This document shows positions 24,383-33,829 of a stretch of 64,000 nucleotides of DNA, one piece after another; the first letter of the stretch is position 1, and every line of letters starts with the position of its first letter. The notes below the pieces were generated by a model. That model made no database searches. It saw only the letters and a list, made by a program, of their open reading frames with translations, and had not been told where the DNA came from. The stretch is from Flavobacteriaceae bacterium PS02336 (lineage in GTDB: Bacteria; Bacteroidota; Bacteroidia; Flavobacteriales; Flavobacteriaceae), in the NCBI GenBank assembly GCA_029960065.1, contig JASCOF010000010.1, forward strand, positions 62,001 through 126,000, read 5' to 3'. The position numbers were made by a program, and so were the translations under genes.

Positions 24383-26293
24383 TTAAGAAATTCTTTCTTT
24401 CATAATTTGTTCTACAACTTCTGGATTTAACAAAGTTGATGTATCTCCAAAATTAGAGAAATCTCCTTCAGCTATTTTACGTAAAATTCTACGCATAATT
24501 TTTCCAGAGCGAGTTTTTGGCAAACCAGAAACGAATTGGATTTTATCTAATTTTGCAATTGGACCGATGTGATCTGCAATATACTGATTGATCTCTTTAG
24601 ACAAGTTTTCTTTATTTCTAACTTCTCCAGTTTCTTTTAGAATAACATAACCGTACAATGCATTTCCTTTAATATCATGAGGGAATCCAACAATAGCAGA
24701 CTCTGCAACCGCTGGGTGCTCATTAATTGCATCTTCAATTGGTGCAGTTCCTAAATTATGACCAGAAACAATTACAACATCATCTACTCTACCCGTAATT
24801 CTGTAGTATCCTACTTCATCTCTTAACGCTCCGTCTCCTGTGAAATATTTTCCAGGGAAAGCAGAGAAATACGTTTCTTTATATCTTTCGTGATTGTTCC
24901 AGATTGTTCTAGCGATTCCAGGCCAAGGAAATTTAATACATAAACTTCCAACTACTTGGTTACCTTCAATTTCATTACGTTTTTCATCCATTAAAACAGG
25001 CTGAATTCCAGGTAACGGTAAAGTAGCATACGTTGGTTTTGTTGGGGTCACAAAAGAAATAGGAGAAATCATGATTCCACCAGTTTCTGTCTGCCACCAA
25101 GTATCTACCACCGGACATCTCTTGTCTCCAACGTGGTCATTAAACCAGTGCCAAGCCTCTTCGTTAATTGGCTCTCCAACAGATCCTATAACTTTAAGCG
25201 ATTTTAGAGGATATTTTTGAATATAATCTAAACTTTCTTTTGCTAAAGAACGAATTGCTGTTGGCGCTGTATAAAATTGTGTGATTTTATGTTTTTCAAT
25301 AATATCCCAGAAACGGCTGAAATCTGGATAAGATGGAACTCCTTCAAAAATTACTGTCGTAGCACCATTCAATAATGGACCGTACAATATATAAGAGTGT
25401 CCCGTAATCCAACCGATATCTGCTGTACACCAGAAAATATCATTTTCTTCGTAATTGAAAACGTTTTTAAAAGTATAAGCTGTATATACCATGTAACCAG
25501 CTGTAGTGTGAACCATTCCTTTTGGCTTTCCAGTTGATCCTGAAGTATATAAAATAAACAAAGGATCTTCAGCATCCATAATTTCAGCAACACTATTATC
25601 TAAAGCTGCTTCTAATAATGGCTGTAACCAAATATCACGGCCTTCTTTCATTTTTACATCAGTATTAGTTCTTTTTGCAACTAATACTTTTGTTACAGAC
25701 GGGCAAGTTTCAAGAGCTTCATCAACAATTCCTTTTAAGTCAATTGTTTTGTTACCTCTATAACCACCATCTGAAGTGATTACCATTTTACAATCACAGT
25801 CATTAATTCTCGCAGAAACCGCAGAAGCAGAAAATCCAGCAAAAACAACCGAATGTATAGCACCGATTCTTGCACACGCTAATACAGAAACAGCTAACTC
25901 AGGAATCATTGGGAGGTAAATACAAACTCTATCGCCTTTGCGAACACCTTGCTCGCGAAGTACGTTTGCCATCTTTGATACTCGTTCGTATAATTCATTA
26001 TACGTTATATGTAAAGCTTCTTCAGAAGGATCATTTGGTTCAAAAATAATTGCCGTTTTATCTCCTCTTTTGCTTAAATGTCTATCAATACAGTTTTTGG
26101 TAATGTTGACTTTAGCTTCTGTAAACCATTTTACTTCAGCTTCTGCCATATTAAAATCAACTACTTTTTCCCATTGTTGGTACCATGTGAAATTTTCCTC
26201 AGCTATTTTTCCCCAAAATTTTCTTGGCTCTCTTATTGACTTATTGTAATGCTTGAAATATTGTTCTAAATTTTCAATTTTGTAATAGCTCAT
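24383..26293 (-). CDS. acs: Acetyl-CoA synthetase
   Basis: A 636-residue AMP-forming enzyme that activates acetate to acetyl-CoA in two steps (acetyl-AMP, then thioester). Adenylate-forming motifs: YTSGSTGKPKGMVH (P-loop), DTWWQTETGG, YFTGDGALRD, and near the C-terminus KTRSGKIMRRILRK with the catalytic lysine that is the usual acetylation switch site. The length matches the family. It is transcribed alone, convergent with the DUF294 pair, which probably belongs to the same acetate-response unit. Confidence 0.96.
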   Translation of the reverse strand: MSYYKIENLEQYFKHYNKSIREPRKFWGKIAEENFTWYQQWEKVVDFNMAEAEVKWFTEAKVNITKNCIDRHLSKRGDKTAIIFEPNDPSEEALHITYNELYERVSKMANVLREQGVRKGDRVCIYLPMIPELAVSVLACARIGAIHSVVFAGFSASAVSARINDCDCKMVITSDGGYRGNKTIDLKGIVDEALETCPSVTKVLVAKRTNTDVKMKEGRDIWLQPLLEAALDNSVAEIMDAEDPLFILYTSGSTGKPKGMVHTTAGYMVYTAYTFKNVFNYEENDIFWCTADIGWITGHSYILYGPLLNGATTVIFEGVPSYPDFSRFWDIIEKHKITQFYTAPTAIRSLAKESLDYIQKYPLKSLKVIGSVGEPINEEAWHWFNDHVGDKRCPVVDTWWQTETGGIMISPISFVTPTKPTYATLPLPGIQPVLMDEKRNEIEGNQVVGSLCIKFPWPGIARTIWNNHERYKETYFSAFPGKYFTGDGALRDEVGYYRITGRVDDVVIVSGHNLGTAPIEDAINEHPAVAESAIVGFPHDIKGNALYGYVILKETGEVRNKENLSKEINQYIADHIGPIAKLDKIQFVSGLPKTRSGKIMRRILRKIAEGDFSNFGDTSTLLNPEVVEQIMKERIS

Positions 26294-26784
26294 CTTTTGT
26301 TGAATTTTTTTATAAATGTATTAAATCTGAATGTATTCTTAAAATAATTTAATTCATAAATTTTATCAAAAAAAAACATTTACTTAATAAAATATGATAA
26401 TTATTTGCATTTGATTTAAAATTTTACTTTTTAAACCAAATCTAAAGGCAAAAAAAGGCATAATAAATAGATATTACGCCTTTTTTAATTTAACAAATTT
26501 CAATAACAATTAATGTTGTAAACTGCTTTACAATACTTTTCTCTACTTTGAAAATAGCAGCATCATTATTAATTAAAACAGAAATTTCAACAAGTATATT
26601 TTTTCAAACATACCCCATTATTAGGGATCAGCTTCACTTAACTTGCTCAAAAGTTAAGTGAATGCAATATGCATCTATATCCATTCTCTTTAATAAGTGC
26701 TTACTAATTCAAAATATTACAAATCATTGATACAGTGCAAATCCCGCAGAATCGAATCCTGCGGGAATTCCCATTTTATTTTAA
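26294..26784. other. 491-bp intergenic region with hairpins
   Basis: No coding gene. It holds a GGCATAATA/TATTACGCC stem with T6 and A7 tracts on either side (about 26450-26486), working as a terminator in both directions; a perfect 12-bp hairpin TTCACTTAACTT/AAGTTAAGTGAA (26633-26662); and a CCCGCAG/CTGCGGG hairpin (about 26743-26766) just after ilvC. A minus-strand -7-like box TATGTTTG (26605-26612) leaves room for a small RNA of about 150 nt ending at the first terminator. Confidence 0.55.
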
Positions 26785-28254
26785 TTATCCAATTTTTTTC
26801 ATTGCTGTCATAGACTCTCTTAACCAAGCTCCAACTTCTTCAATAGGATGCTGGCGAATTTCTCTATTTACTGCAATTAAAACAGCGTTATCAACTCCAT
26901 TTGAAGTAGAAAACGGTTTTCCGATGATATTAGTATCTACTTTTTTCATGAATTCAGTCAATAAAGGCTTACATGCATGATCAAATAAGTAACATCCGTA
27001 TTCTGCAGTATCAGAAATTACACGGTTCATTTCGAACAATTTCTTTCTTGCAATTGTGTTTGCGATTAATGGCAATTCGTGTAATGATTCGTAATAAGCT
27101 GATTCTTCGATAATTCCAGCTTCAGTCATTGTTTCAAAAGCCAATTCAACACCCGCTTTTACCATTGCAATCATTAATACTCCATTATCAAAATATTCTT
27201 GCTCAGAAATTGGAGCTTCTTGCGGTGCAGTTTTTTCAAAGTTCGTTTCTCCTGTTGCTGCTCTCCATTTCAATAAGTTAACGTCGTCATTAGCCCAGTC
27301 AGCCATCATAGTTCTTGAGAATTCTCCAGAAATGATATCGTCTTGGTGTTTTTGGAATAATGGACGCATGATGTCTTTTAATTCTTCAGCCAATTCGTAA
27401 GCTTCAATTTTTGCAGGATTTGAAAGACGATCCATCATATTTGTGATTCCACCGTGTTTCAAAGCTTCAGTGATAGTTTCCCATCCGTATTGAATTAATT
27501 TTGAAGCATATGCTTTATCGATACCTTTTTCAACCATTTTATCAAAACATAAAATAGATCCAGTTTGCAATAATCCACAAAGAATAGTCTGCTCACCCAT
27601 TAAATCTGATTTTACTTCAGCTACGAAAGATGATCTTAAAACTCCAGCTCTGTGTCCTCCAGTTGCTACAGCATAAGCTTTTGCTTGATCTAAACCTAAA
27701 CCGTTTGGATCGTTTTCTGGGTGAACTGCAATAAGAGTTGGAACTCCAAATCCTCTCTTGTATTCTTCACGAACCTCAGAACCTGGACATTTAGGAGCAC
27801 ACATAATTACAGTGATGTCTTTACGAATCTGCATTCCTTCTTCTACAATGTTAAATCCGTGAGAATAAGCTAAAGTAGAACCTTGTTTCATTAATGGCAT
27901 AATAGCAGTTACCACAGCTGTATGTTGTTTATCTGGTGTAAGGTTACAAACTAAGTCTGCAGTTGGAATCAATTCTTCATAAGTTCCTACAGTAAATCCA
28001 TTTTCAGAAGCATTTTTAAAAGAAGCTCTTTTTTCAGCTATTGCATCTGCACGTAATGCATAAGAAATATCTAAACCAGAATCTCTCATGTTTAATCCTT
28101 GATTCAAACCTTGTGCTCCACAACCCACAATTACAACTTTTTTCCCAGCTAATGCTGCAATTCCGTCTGCAAATTCTGATTGCTCCATAAATTCGCAAAC
28201 CCCTAATTGTTCTAATTGTAATCTAAGTGGTAATGTATTGAAATAATTTGCCAT
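26785..28254 (-). CDS. ilvC: Ketol-acid reductoisomerase (class II)
   Basis: A 489-residue NADPH-dependent enzyme that rearranges and reduces acetolactate or acetohydroxybutyrate, the second step of valine and isoleucine synthesis. The N-terminal Rossmann motif is GCGAQGLNQGLNMRDSG. The length and the duplicated knotted C-terminal domain place it in the long (class II, E. coli-like) group. It is the last gene of the ilvD-ilvB-ilvN-ilvC operon. Confidence 0.95.
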   Translation of the reverse strand: MANYFNTLPLRLQLEQLGVCEFMEQSEFADGIAALAGKKVVIVGCGAQGLNQGLNMRDSGLDISYALRADAIAEKRASFKNASENGFTVGTYEELIPTADLVCNLTPDKQHTAVVTAIMPLMKQGSTLAYSHGFNIVEEGMQIRKDITVIMCAPKCPGSEVREEYKRGFGVPTLIAVHPENDPNGLGLDQAKAYAVATGGHRAGVLRSSFVAEVKSDLMGEQTILCGLLQTGSILCFDKMVEKGIDKAYASKLIQYGWETITEALKHGGITNMMDRLSNPAKIEAYELAEELKDIMRPLFQKHQDDIISGEFSRTMMADWANDDVNLLKWRAATGETNFEKTAPQEAPISEQEYFDNGVLMIAMVKAGVELAFETMTEAGIIEESAYYESLHELPLIANTIARKKLFEMNRVISDTAEYGCYLFDHACKPLLTEFMKKVDTNIIGKPFSTSNGVDNAVLIAVNREIRQHPIEEVGAWLRESMTAMKKIG

Positions 28255-28315
28255 TTTTGTTTTAATATTTAATGAAATGAAATTTTATAATTGATTAATT
28301 TATAGCTAAAATCTA

Positions 28316-28837
28316 CTAATTGAATGATTCTAATAAAGTGGAAATCTCCATCTTCTCTTTAGAAACTGAAATTCTTCCCGAACGTACAAACTGCATAATG
28401 CCGTATGGTTTGAATTTTTCGTATAATTCTTCAATTTCAGAACGTCTTCCTGATTTTGAAATCACGAAGAAATCACGAGAAACCGTTACAATTGTAGACT
28501 GACTTTCTTTGATGATATTCTGAATTTGTTTTTCGTCAAATAACAAACTTGAAGCAATTTTAAATAAGGCATTTTCCAGATAAATGGTTTCTTCATCTGT
28601 ATGATAAAATGCTTTTATAACTTCAATTTGTTTTTCAATTTGTCCAACAATATTCTGAACCCATTTCTCTGTAGTATTTACTACAATAATAAATCTTGAA
28701 ACATTCTCGATTTCTGATTCTGAAACATTTAGACTTAATATATTAATGTGACGCTTTAAGAATATTCCAGATATTCTATTCAGTAATCCCACGTTATTTT
28801 CTGAGTATACCGATATGGTAAATGTTTTATCTTCCAT
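28316..28837 (-). CDS. ilvN: Acetolactate synthase small (regulatory) subunit
   Basis: A 173-residue protein with an N-terminal ACT domain (FTISVYSENNVGLLNRISGIFLKR in part, RHINILSLNVSES), which binds valine and gives feedback inhibition of the IlvB catalytic subunit. A C-terminal domain follows (TIVTVSRDFFVISKSGRRSEIEEL). It follows ilvB after an 88-bp gap containing a palindromic repeat. Confidence 0.92.
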   Translation of the reverse strand: MEDKTFTISVYSENNVGLLNRISGIFLKRHINILSLNVSESEIENVSRFIIVVNTTEKWVQNIVGQIEKQIEVIKAFYHTDEETIYLENALFKIASSLLFDEKQIQNIIKESQSTIVTVSRDFFVISKSGRRSEIEELYEKFKPYGIMQFVRSGRISVSKEKMEISTLLESFN

Positions 28838-28857
28838 TGTTTTTTAGTTTTTTTTTG

Positions 28858-28911
28858 TTTCAAGTTTCAGGTTTCACGTTCTCAGCAGAACGTGAAACCT
28901 GAAACTTGAAA
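28858..28911. repeat. Perfect 25-bp inverted repeat between ilvB and ilvN
   Basis: Arms 28858-28882 and 28887-28911 (units TTTCAAG, TTTCAGG, TTTCACG) with a 4-nt loop. The arms share the TTTCAAG/TTTCAGG unit with the repeat at 4108-4307. Within the operon it would form a very stable mRNA hairpin. Confidence 0.88.
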
Positions 28912-28925
28912 CTTGAAACCTTTTT

Positions 28926-30614
28926 CTAGCTTAATCTAATTTCTGAAACACACGCTCCGGTTGGAATCATTGGAAAAACGTTATTTTCCTTTTCGACCAT
29001 GACTTCTAAGAAGTAAGAATCTTTTGAAGCCAGCATTTCTGCAACTGCTTCATCTAAATCTTCTCTTTGTGTGACTTTTTTAGATTTAATATGGTATCCT
29101 TCAGCTATTGCAACAAAATTTGGATTAATCATTTTTGTTGAAGCATATCGGTTGTCAAAAAACAATTCCTGCCATTGACGTACCATTCCTAAAAACTCAT
29201 TATTTAAAATAACAATCTTCACAGGAACCTGAGTTTGGAAAATCGTACCCAATTCCTGAATTGTCATTTGGAATCCGCCATCACCAATAATCGCTACAAC
29301 TTCGCGTTCTGGTTTACCCATTTTTGCTCCAATTGCTGCTGGAAGTGCAAATCCCATTGTACCTAAACCTCCAGAAGTAATATTACTTTTTGTTGAATTG
29401 AATTTAGCGTAACGACAAGCAAACATTTGGTGCTGACCAACATCTGAAACGATAATAGCATCCCCTTTTGAATGTTTATTGATCATTTCGATAGTTTCTC
29501 CCATCGAAATTCCTTTGCCGTTTGTTGGGTTTAATTCTTCTTTTATTACAGAATTAAATTCAACTTCTCTTAAAGCCTTAAATTCATTAAGCCATAGATC
29601 ATGAGATTTTGCATCTAATAATGGTAATAATGCAGTTAAAGATTCTTTAACATCTCCTAAAACAGCTACTTCTGTTTTTACATTTTTATCTACTTCTGCA
29701 GGATCAATTTCGAAGTGAATTACTTTTGCTTGTTTGGCATACGTTTTTAAATTACCCGTTACACGGTCATCAAAACGCATTCCGAAGGCGATTAAAACAT
29801 CACATTCGTTTGTCAATAAATTTGGCGCATAATTTCCGTGCATTCCAAGCATTCCAACATTTAAAGAATGGTCTGTTGGTAAAGCTGAAAGTCCTAAAAT
29901 AGTCCATGCAGACGGAATTCCAGATTTTTCGATTACCGCTTTAAATTCTTCTTCTGCTCTTCCAAGGATAATTCCTTGTCCGAAAACGATTAGAGGTTTT
30001 TTCGCATTATTAATTAAAGCAGCCGCTTCAGCCACTTTCTCTAAATTTAATTTTGGAACTGGAACATAACTTCTAATTCCTGTACATTTTTCATAACTAA
30101 AATCAAACTCATCAAACTGAGCATTTTTAGTAATATCAATCAATACAGGCCCTGGACGTCCAGAACGAGCAATGTAAAATGCTTTTGCAATGATTTCTGG
30201 AATCTGAGAAGCTTCAGTTACCTGAAAATTCCATTTTGTAACCGGAGTTGAGATTCCGATAATATCAGTTTCCTGAAAAGCATCAGAACCTAATAAATGT
30301 CTTCCAACTTGTCCTGTAATACATACCATTGGAGTTGAATCGATCTGAGCATCAGCGATTCCTGTAACTAAATTAGTCGCTCCTGGTCCAGAAGTCGCGA
30401 TTGCTACCCCTACTTTTCCTGTAGCTCTTGCATAACCTTGAGCTGCATGTGTTGCACCTTGTTCGTGACGTACTAAAACATGGTGTAACTTGTCTTGAAA
30501 TTTATATAACTCGTCGTAAACTGGCATGATTGCTCCACCTGGATAACCATAAACCAAATCTACACCTTCTTCTAACAAACATCTTATAACAGCTTCTGCC
30601 CCTGATATTCTCAT
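28926..30614 (-). CDS. ilvB: Acetolactate synthase large (catalytic) subunit
   Basis: A 562-residue thiamine diphosphate enzyme that condenses pyruvate with pyruvate or 2-oxobutyrate, the first common step of branched-chain synthesis. The N-terminal domain has GYPGGAIMPVYDEL and the catalytic glutamate segment VRHEQGATHAAQGYAR; the C-terminal ThDP motif is GDGGFQMTIQELGT ending in LNN. ATG at 30614 (MRISGAEAV) is preferred over an ATG at 30644, which adds 10 residues not typical of the family. It lies 65 bp after ilvD. Confidence 0.95.
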   Translation of the reverse strand: MRISGAEAVIRCLLEEGVDLVYGYPGGAIMPVYDELYKFQDKLHHVLVRHEQGATHAAQGYARATGKVGVAIATSGPGATNLVTGIADAQIDSTPMVCITGQVGRHLLGSDAFQETDIIGISTPVTKWNFQVTEASQIPEIIAKAFYIARSGRPGPVLIDITKNAQFDEFDFSYEKCTGIRSYVPVPKLNLEKVAEAAALINNAKKPLIVFGQGIILGRAEEEFKAVIEKSGIPSAWTILGLSALPTDHSLNVGMLGMHGNYAPNLLTNECDVLIAFGMRFDDRVTGNLKTYAKQAKVIHFEIDPAEVDKNVKTEVAVLGDVKESLTALLPLLDAKSHDLWLNEFKALREVEFNSVIKEELNPTNGKGISMGETIEMINKHSKGDAIIVSDVGQHQMFACRYAKFNSTKSNITSGGLGTMGFALPAAIGAKMGKPEREVVAIIGDGGFQMTIQELGTIFQTQVPVKIVILNNEFLGMVRQWQELFFDNRYASTKMINPNFVAIAEGYHIKSKKVTQREDLDEAVAEMLASKDSYFLEVMVEKENNVFPMIPTGACVSEIRLS

Positions 30615-30679
30615 AGTATATTGTTTTTCAAGAATCAATCTCAATTTTTAAATTGATTCTTGATATTATTGTTTTAAAA

Positions 30680-32353
30680 TTAATTATCGGTAACGCAGCC
30701 TGTAGAAGCGCTTGACACCGATCTAGCGTATTTAAGTAAAACCCCTCTGTCAACTTTCAATGACGGCTGAACCCAAGCCGCCTTACGAGCTGCATATTCT
30801 TCATCAGATATCTTCAGGTCGATTGTATTTTTCACAGCGTCGATAGCAATCATATCTCCATCTTTTACTAGTGCAATACCACCACCATCATATGCTTCTG
30901 GTGTAACGTGTCCTACCACGAAACCGTGTGAACCTCCGGAGAATCTACCATCTGTAATTAGCGCACAGCTGCTTCCTAATCCAGCTCCAATAATGGCTGA
31001 TGTCGGTTTTAGCATTTCAGGCATTCCCGGACCACCTTTTGGTCCACAACCCCTGATGACGACTACATTACCGGGTTTAATTTTTCCGGCCTGCAGTCCT
31101 GGAATTACTTCAAATTCACCTTCAAAAACTACAGCTGGTCCTTCAAAATATTCTCCTTCTTTTCCGCTGATTTTTGCAACTGCTCCTTCAGAAGCAAGAT
31201 TTCCGTATAAAACCTGAATATTTCCAGTTGGTTTCAACGCTTTTTGAATTTCATGAATTACTTCCTGTCCGTCTTGTAAATCTGGTGTTGAAGCTAAATT
31301 CTCAGCAACTGTTTTTCCTGTTACAGTTAAACAATCTCCGTGAATCAATCCAACTTTTAATAAATATTTCATTACTGATGGAATACCTCCAACTTCATGA
31401 ATATCTTCCATCATATATTTTCCACTTGGTTTCATGTCGGCAAGAACAGGAGTTCTGTCATTAATAGCCTGAAAATCATCCAACGTAATTGTAATACCAA
31501 CAGAATGAGCCATTGCAATTAAGTGCATAACCGCATTTGTAGAACCTCCTAAAACTGCTACAATTGTAATAGCATTTTCAAAAGCTTTACGAGTCATGAT
31601 ATCTCTTGGCTTAATATCTTTTTCTAATAAAATTTTAATTGCAGCACCTGCCGCCACACATTCGTCTCTTTTTTCCTGACTTAAAGCAGGGTTTGAAGAA
31701 CTGTAAGGCATACTCATTCCTAATGCTTCAATTGCAGAAGACATTGTATTGGCAGTATACATACCACCGCAAGCACCAGCACCTGGACATGCATTTTGAA
31801 TAACACCTTTGAAATCTTCTGGTGTAATTTCTCCTTTTACTTTTTTTCCTAAAGCTTCAAAAGCAGAAACGATATTTAAGGATTCACCTTTCCATTTTCC
31901 TGAGTGAATTGAACCTCCATAAACCATCATTGATGGACGGTTTAATCTTCCCATTGCGATTAACGCTCCAGGCATGTTTTTATCACAGCCAGGAATTGCA
32001 ATAATACCATCGTACCATTGTGCTCCTGCAACTGTTTCAATAGAATCTGCAATTACATCTCTAGAAACCAATGAATAACGCATACCTTCAGTTCCGTTAG
32101 AAATTCCGTCACTGACACCAATGGTATTAAAAATAAGTCCGACAAGATCTGCATCCCAAACACCTTTTTTAACATCTTTTGCTAAATCGTTCAAGTGCAT
32201 GTTGCAAGTGTTACCATCGTAACCCATGCTCACAATTCCAACTTGTGCTTTCTTTAAATCTTCTTCAGTTAAACCAATTCCGTACAACATTGCTTGCGCC
32301 GCAGGCTGTGTTTGATCTTGAGTGATGGTCTTGCTGTACTTATTTAATTCCAT
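30680..32353 (-). CDS. ilvD: Dihydroxy-acid dehydratase
   Basis: A 557-residue iron-sulfur enzyme that dehydrates 2,3-dihydroxy acids to 2-oxoacids in valine and isoleucine synthesis. Cluster-ligand segments are visible: NTCNMH, GCDKNMPG and CPGAGACGGMYTANTM. The C-terminal domain has GLGSSCALITDGRFSGGSHG. It is the first structural gene of the ilv operon and follows the leader peptide and attenuator. Confidence 0.95.
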   Translation of the reverse strand: MELNKYSKTITQDQTQPAAQAMLYGIGLTEEDLKKAQVGIVSMGYDGNTCNMHLNDLAKDVKKGVWDADLVGLIFNTIGVSDGISNGTEGMRYSLVSRDVIADSIETVAGAQWYDGIIAIPGCDKNMPGALIAMGRLNRPSMMVYGGSIHSGKWKGESLNIVSAFEALGKKVKGEITPEDFKGVIQNACPGAGACGGMYTANTMSSAIEALGMSMPYSSSNPALSQEKRDECVAAGAAIKILLEKDIKPRDIMTRKAFENAITIVAVLGGSTNAVMHLIAMAHSVGITITLDDFQAINDRTPVLADMKPSGKYMMEDIHEVGGIPSVMKYLLKVGLIHGDCLTVTGKTVAENLASTPDLQDGQEVIHEIQKALKPTGNIQVLYGNLASEGAVAKISGKEGEYFEGPAVVFEGEFEVIPGLQAGKIKPGNVVVIRGCGPKGGPGMPEMLKPTSAIIGAGLGSSCALITDGRFSGGSHGFVVGHVTPEAYDGGGIALVKDGDMIAIDAVKNTIDLKISDEEYAARKAAWVQPSLKVDRGVLLKYARSVSSASTGCVTDN

Positions 32354-32381
32354 TATTGTATTATTTATTTTAATTTTTATT

Positions 32382-32413
32382 CAAAAAAAAACCTTCCAGT
32401 ATTTGGAAGGTTT
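32382..32413 (-). terminator. ilv operon attenuator terminator
   Basis: On the minus strand AAACCTTCCA pairs with TGGAAGGTTT around a 5-nt loop and is followed by a run of T. It lies between the leader peptide stop (32437) and the ilvD start (32353), the position of an attenuator. Confidence 0.9.
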
Positions 32414-32436
32414 GTAATATAGTTTTTCAATTATAT

Positions 32437-32511
32437 TTATACCATTCCCGATGCAGATGTGTGAATCACATTGACAACAACGACAGAAGTAATAATAATT
32501 GAGATTTGCAT
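32437..32511 (-). CDS. ilvL: ilv operon leader peptide (24 codons)
   Basis: ATG at 32511, TAA at 32437-32439. The peptide begins MQISIIITSVVVVNVI, with 5 Ile and 6 Val in 24 residues. Such codon runs make ribosomes stall when charged tRNA-Ile or tRNA-Val is scarce, which in enteric bacteria prevents formation of the downstream terminator. A -7 box (32532-32539) lies just upstream and a terminator (32382-32413) just downstream. It is too short for standard gene finding. Confidence 0.85.
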   Translation of the reverse strand: MQISIIITSVVVVNVIHTSASGMV

Positions 32512-32531
32512 CGCTTATTTTTTTAGTGTTA

Positions 32532-32539
32532 CAAAAGTA
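32532..32539 (-). promoter_or_regulatory. Putative ilv operon promoter -7 box
   Basis: On the minus strand TACTTTTG matches TAnnTTTG, about 21 bp before the leader peptide start. Confidence 0.55.
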
Positions 32540-32621
32540 TAGAAACTTTAGGAACTAAAAAAATAAAATCTCAACATTTCAAATACTTCTTGTGATTATC
32601 TTCACTTTTTAACAGAAAATA

Positions 32622-33740
32622 TTAAACAATTGTTGATTGTCCAATACTTACGTTATCATTATTAAAATATAGCAAATCATCTTTGCTGAAAATAAAATTA
32701 GAAACGAACTCCCCTACTTCATTTGTTCCAAATTTTGAATCTGGTTTCAGATCAATCGTAACCACTTTGTATTCGATAGCTTTTTCTACTGCTTTATAAA
32801 TTACATTAGCTTCTTTAGTTAACCCAAAATGTTCTAATAAAAGTGCTGCTGCTAAAATCGAAGCAATCGGATTGGCAATATTTTTTCCTTTTGCCTGCGG
32901 ATAAGAACCGTGAATTGGCTCAAACAAAGCATTTTTTTCTCCTAGGGATACTGATGGCAGTAAACCAATTGATCCTGTAATTACACTTGCTTCATCTGAT
33001 AAAATATCTCCAAATAAATTCTCTGTTAAAATCACATCAAATTGTTTTGGATTCAAAATTAACTGCATTGCCGCATTATCAACAAATAGGAAATCAAGCT
33101 TCACATCTGGATAATTTTCGCTCACTTTCTGAACTACCTTTCTCCATAATCTAGAAGTTTCTAAAACATTTGCTTTATCTACCATAGTCAACTTTTTACG
33201 ACGGTTTTGTGCCGATTTAAAAGCTAAATGTGCAATTCTAGTAATTTCTTCTTCTGTGTATTCACATAGATCAGAAGCGTGCGTTCCTTCTTCATTTAAA
33301 GTTTTGGCTCCAAAATAAGCTCCGCCAGTTAATTCTCTAAAAATGGTAAAATCAGCTCCTTCAATAATTTCTCTTTTTAATGGAGAAGATTCAATTAAGG
33401 CTTTATAAGGTTTAATAGGACGAATATTAGCAAACAAACCAAGCTCTTTTCGCAGTTTCAATAATCCTTGTTCCGGACGAACCTTTGCATTTGGGTTATT
33501 ATCGTATTTTAGATCTCCAATCGCACCAAGCAGAACGGCATCTGTGTTTAAACAAAGATTCAGCGTTTGCTCTGGCAAAGGACTTCCTGTTTTATCGATA
33601 GCAACAGCTCCCATCAGGGCTTCTTCAAAAACAAATTCGTGATTGTACACTTCGCCAATGGCGTATAATGCTTTTTTGGCCTGTAAAATTACTTCTGGTC
33701 CAATTCCGTCTCCTGGTAAAACTGCTATTTTCAAATTCAT
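32622..33740 (-). CDS. leuB: 3-isopropylmalate dehydrogenase
   Basis: A 372-residue NAD-dependent oxidative decarboxylase of leucine synthesis. The beginning LKIAVLPGDGIGPEVI, the substrate segment RELTGGAYFG, DKANVLETSRLWR, the metal-binding NLFGDILSDEASVITGS and the late EPIHGSYPQAKGKNIANP are all present. It lies 89 bp after leuA and about 110 bp before the ilv leader. leuC and leuD, which make its substrate, are not in the window. Confidence 0.95.
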   Translation of the reverse strand: MNLKIAVLPGDGIGPEVILQAKKALYAIGEVYNHEFVFEEALMGAVAIDKTGSPLPEQTLNLCLNTDAVLLGAIGDLKYDNNPNAKVRPEQGLLKLRKELGLFANIRPIKPYKALIESSPLKREIIEGADFTIFRELTGGAYFGAKTLNEEGTHASDLCEYTEEEITRIAHLAFKSAQNRRKKLTMVDKANVLETSRLWRKVVQKVSENYPDVKLDFLFVDNAAMQLILNPKQFDVILTENLFGDILSDEASVITGSIGLLPSVSLGEKNALFEPIHGSYPQAKGKNIANPIASILAAALLLEHFGLTKEANVIYKAVEKAIEYKVVTIDLKPDSKFGTNEVGEFVSNFIFSKDDLLYFNNDNVSIGQSTIV

Positions 33741-33829
33741 AATGCCTCGTTCTTTATGTATTTAAATCCTTGTTTTTTCTCTTTTTCTTTGTTCTATCTT
33801 CTTTATTTATTCTCTTATTCTATTTTCAA

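Noticed and set aside
30993..31464. Plus-strand ORFs inside ilvD
   Set aside because: They are shadows on the opposite strand of a highly conserved gene.
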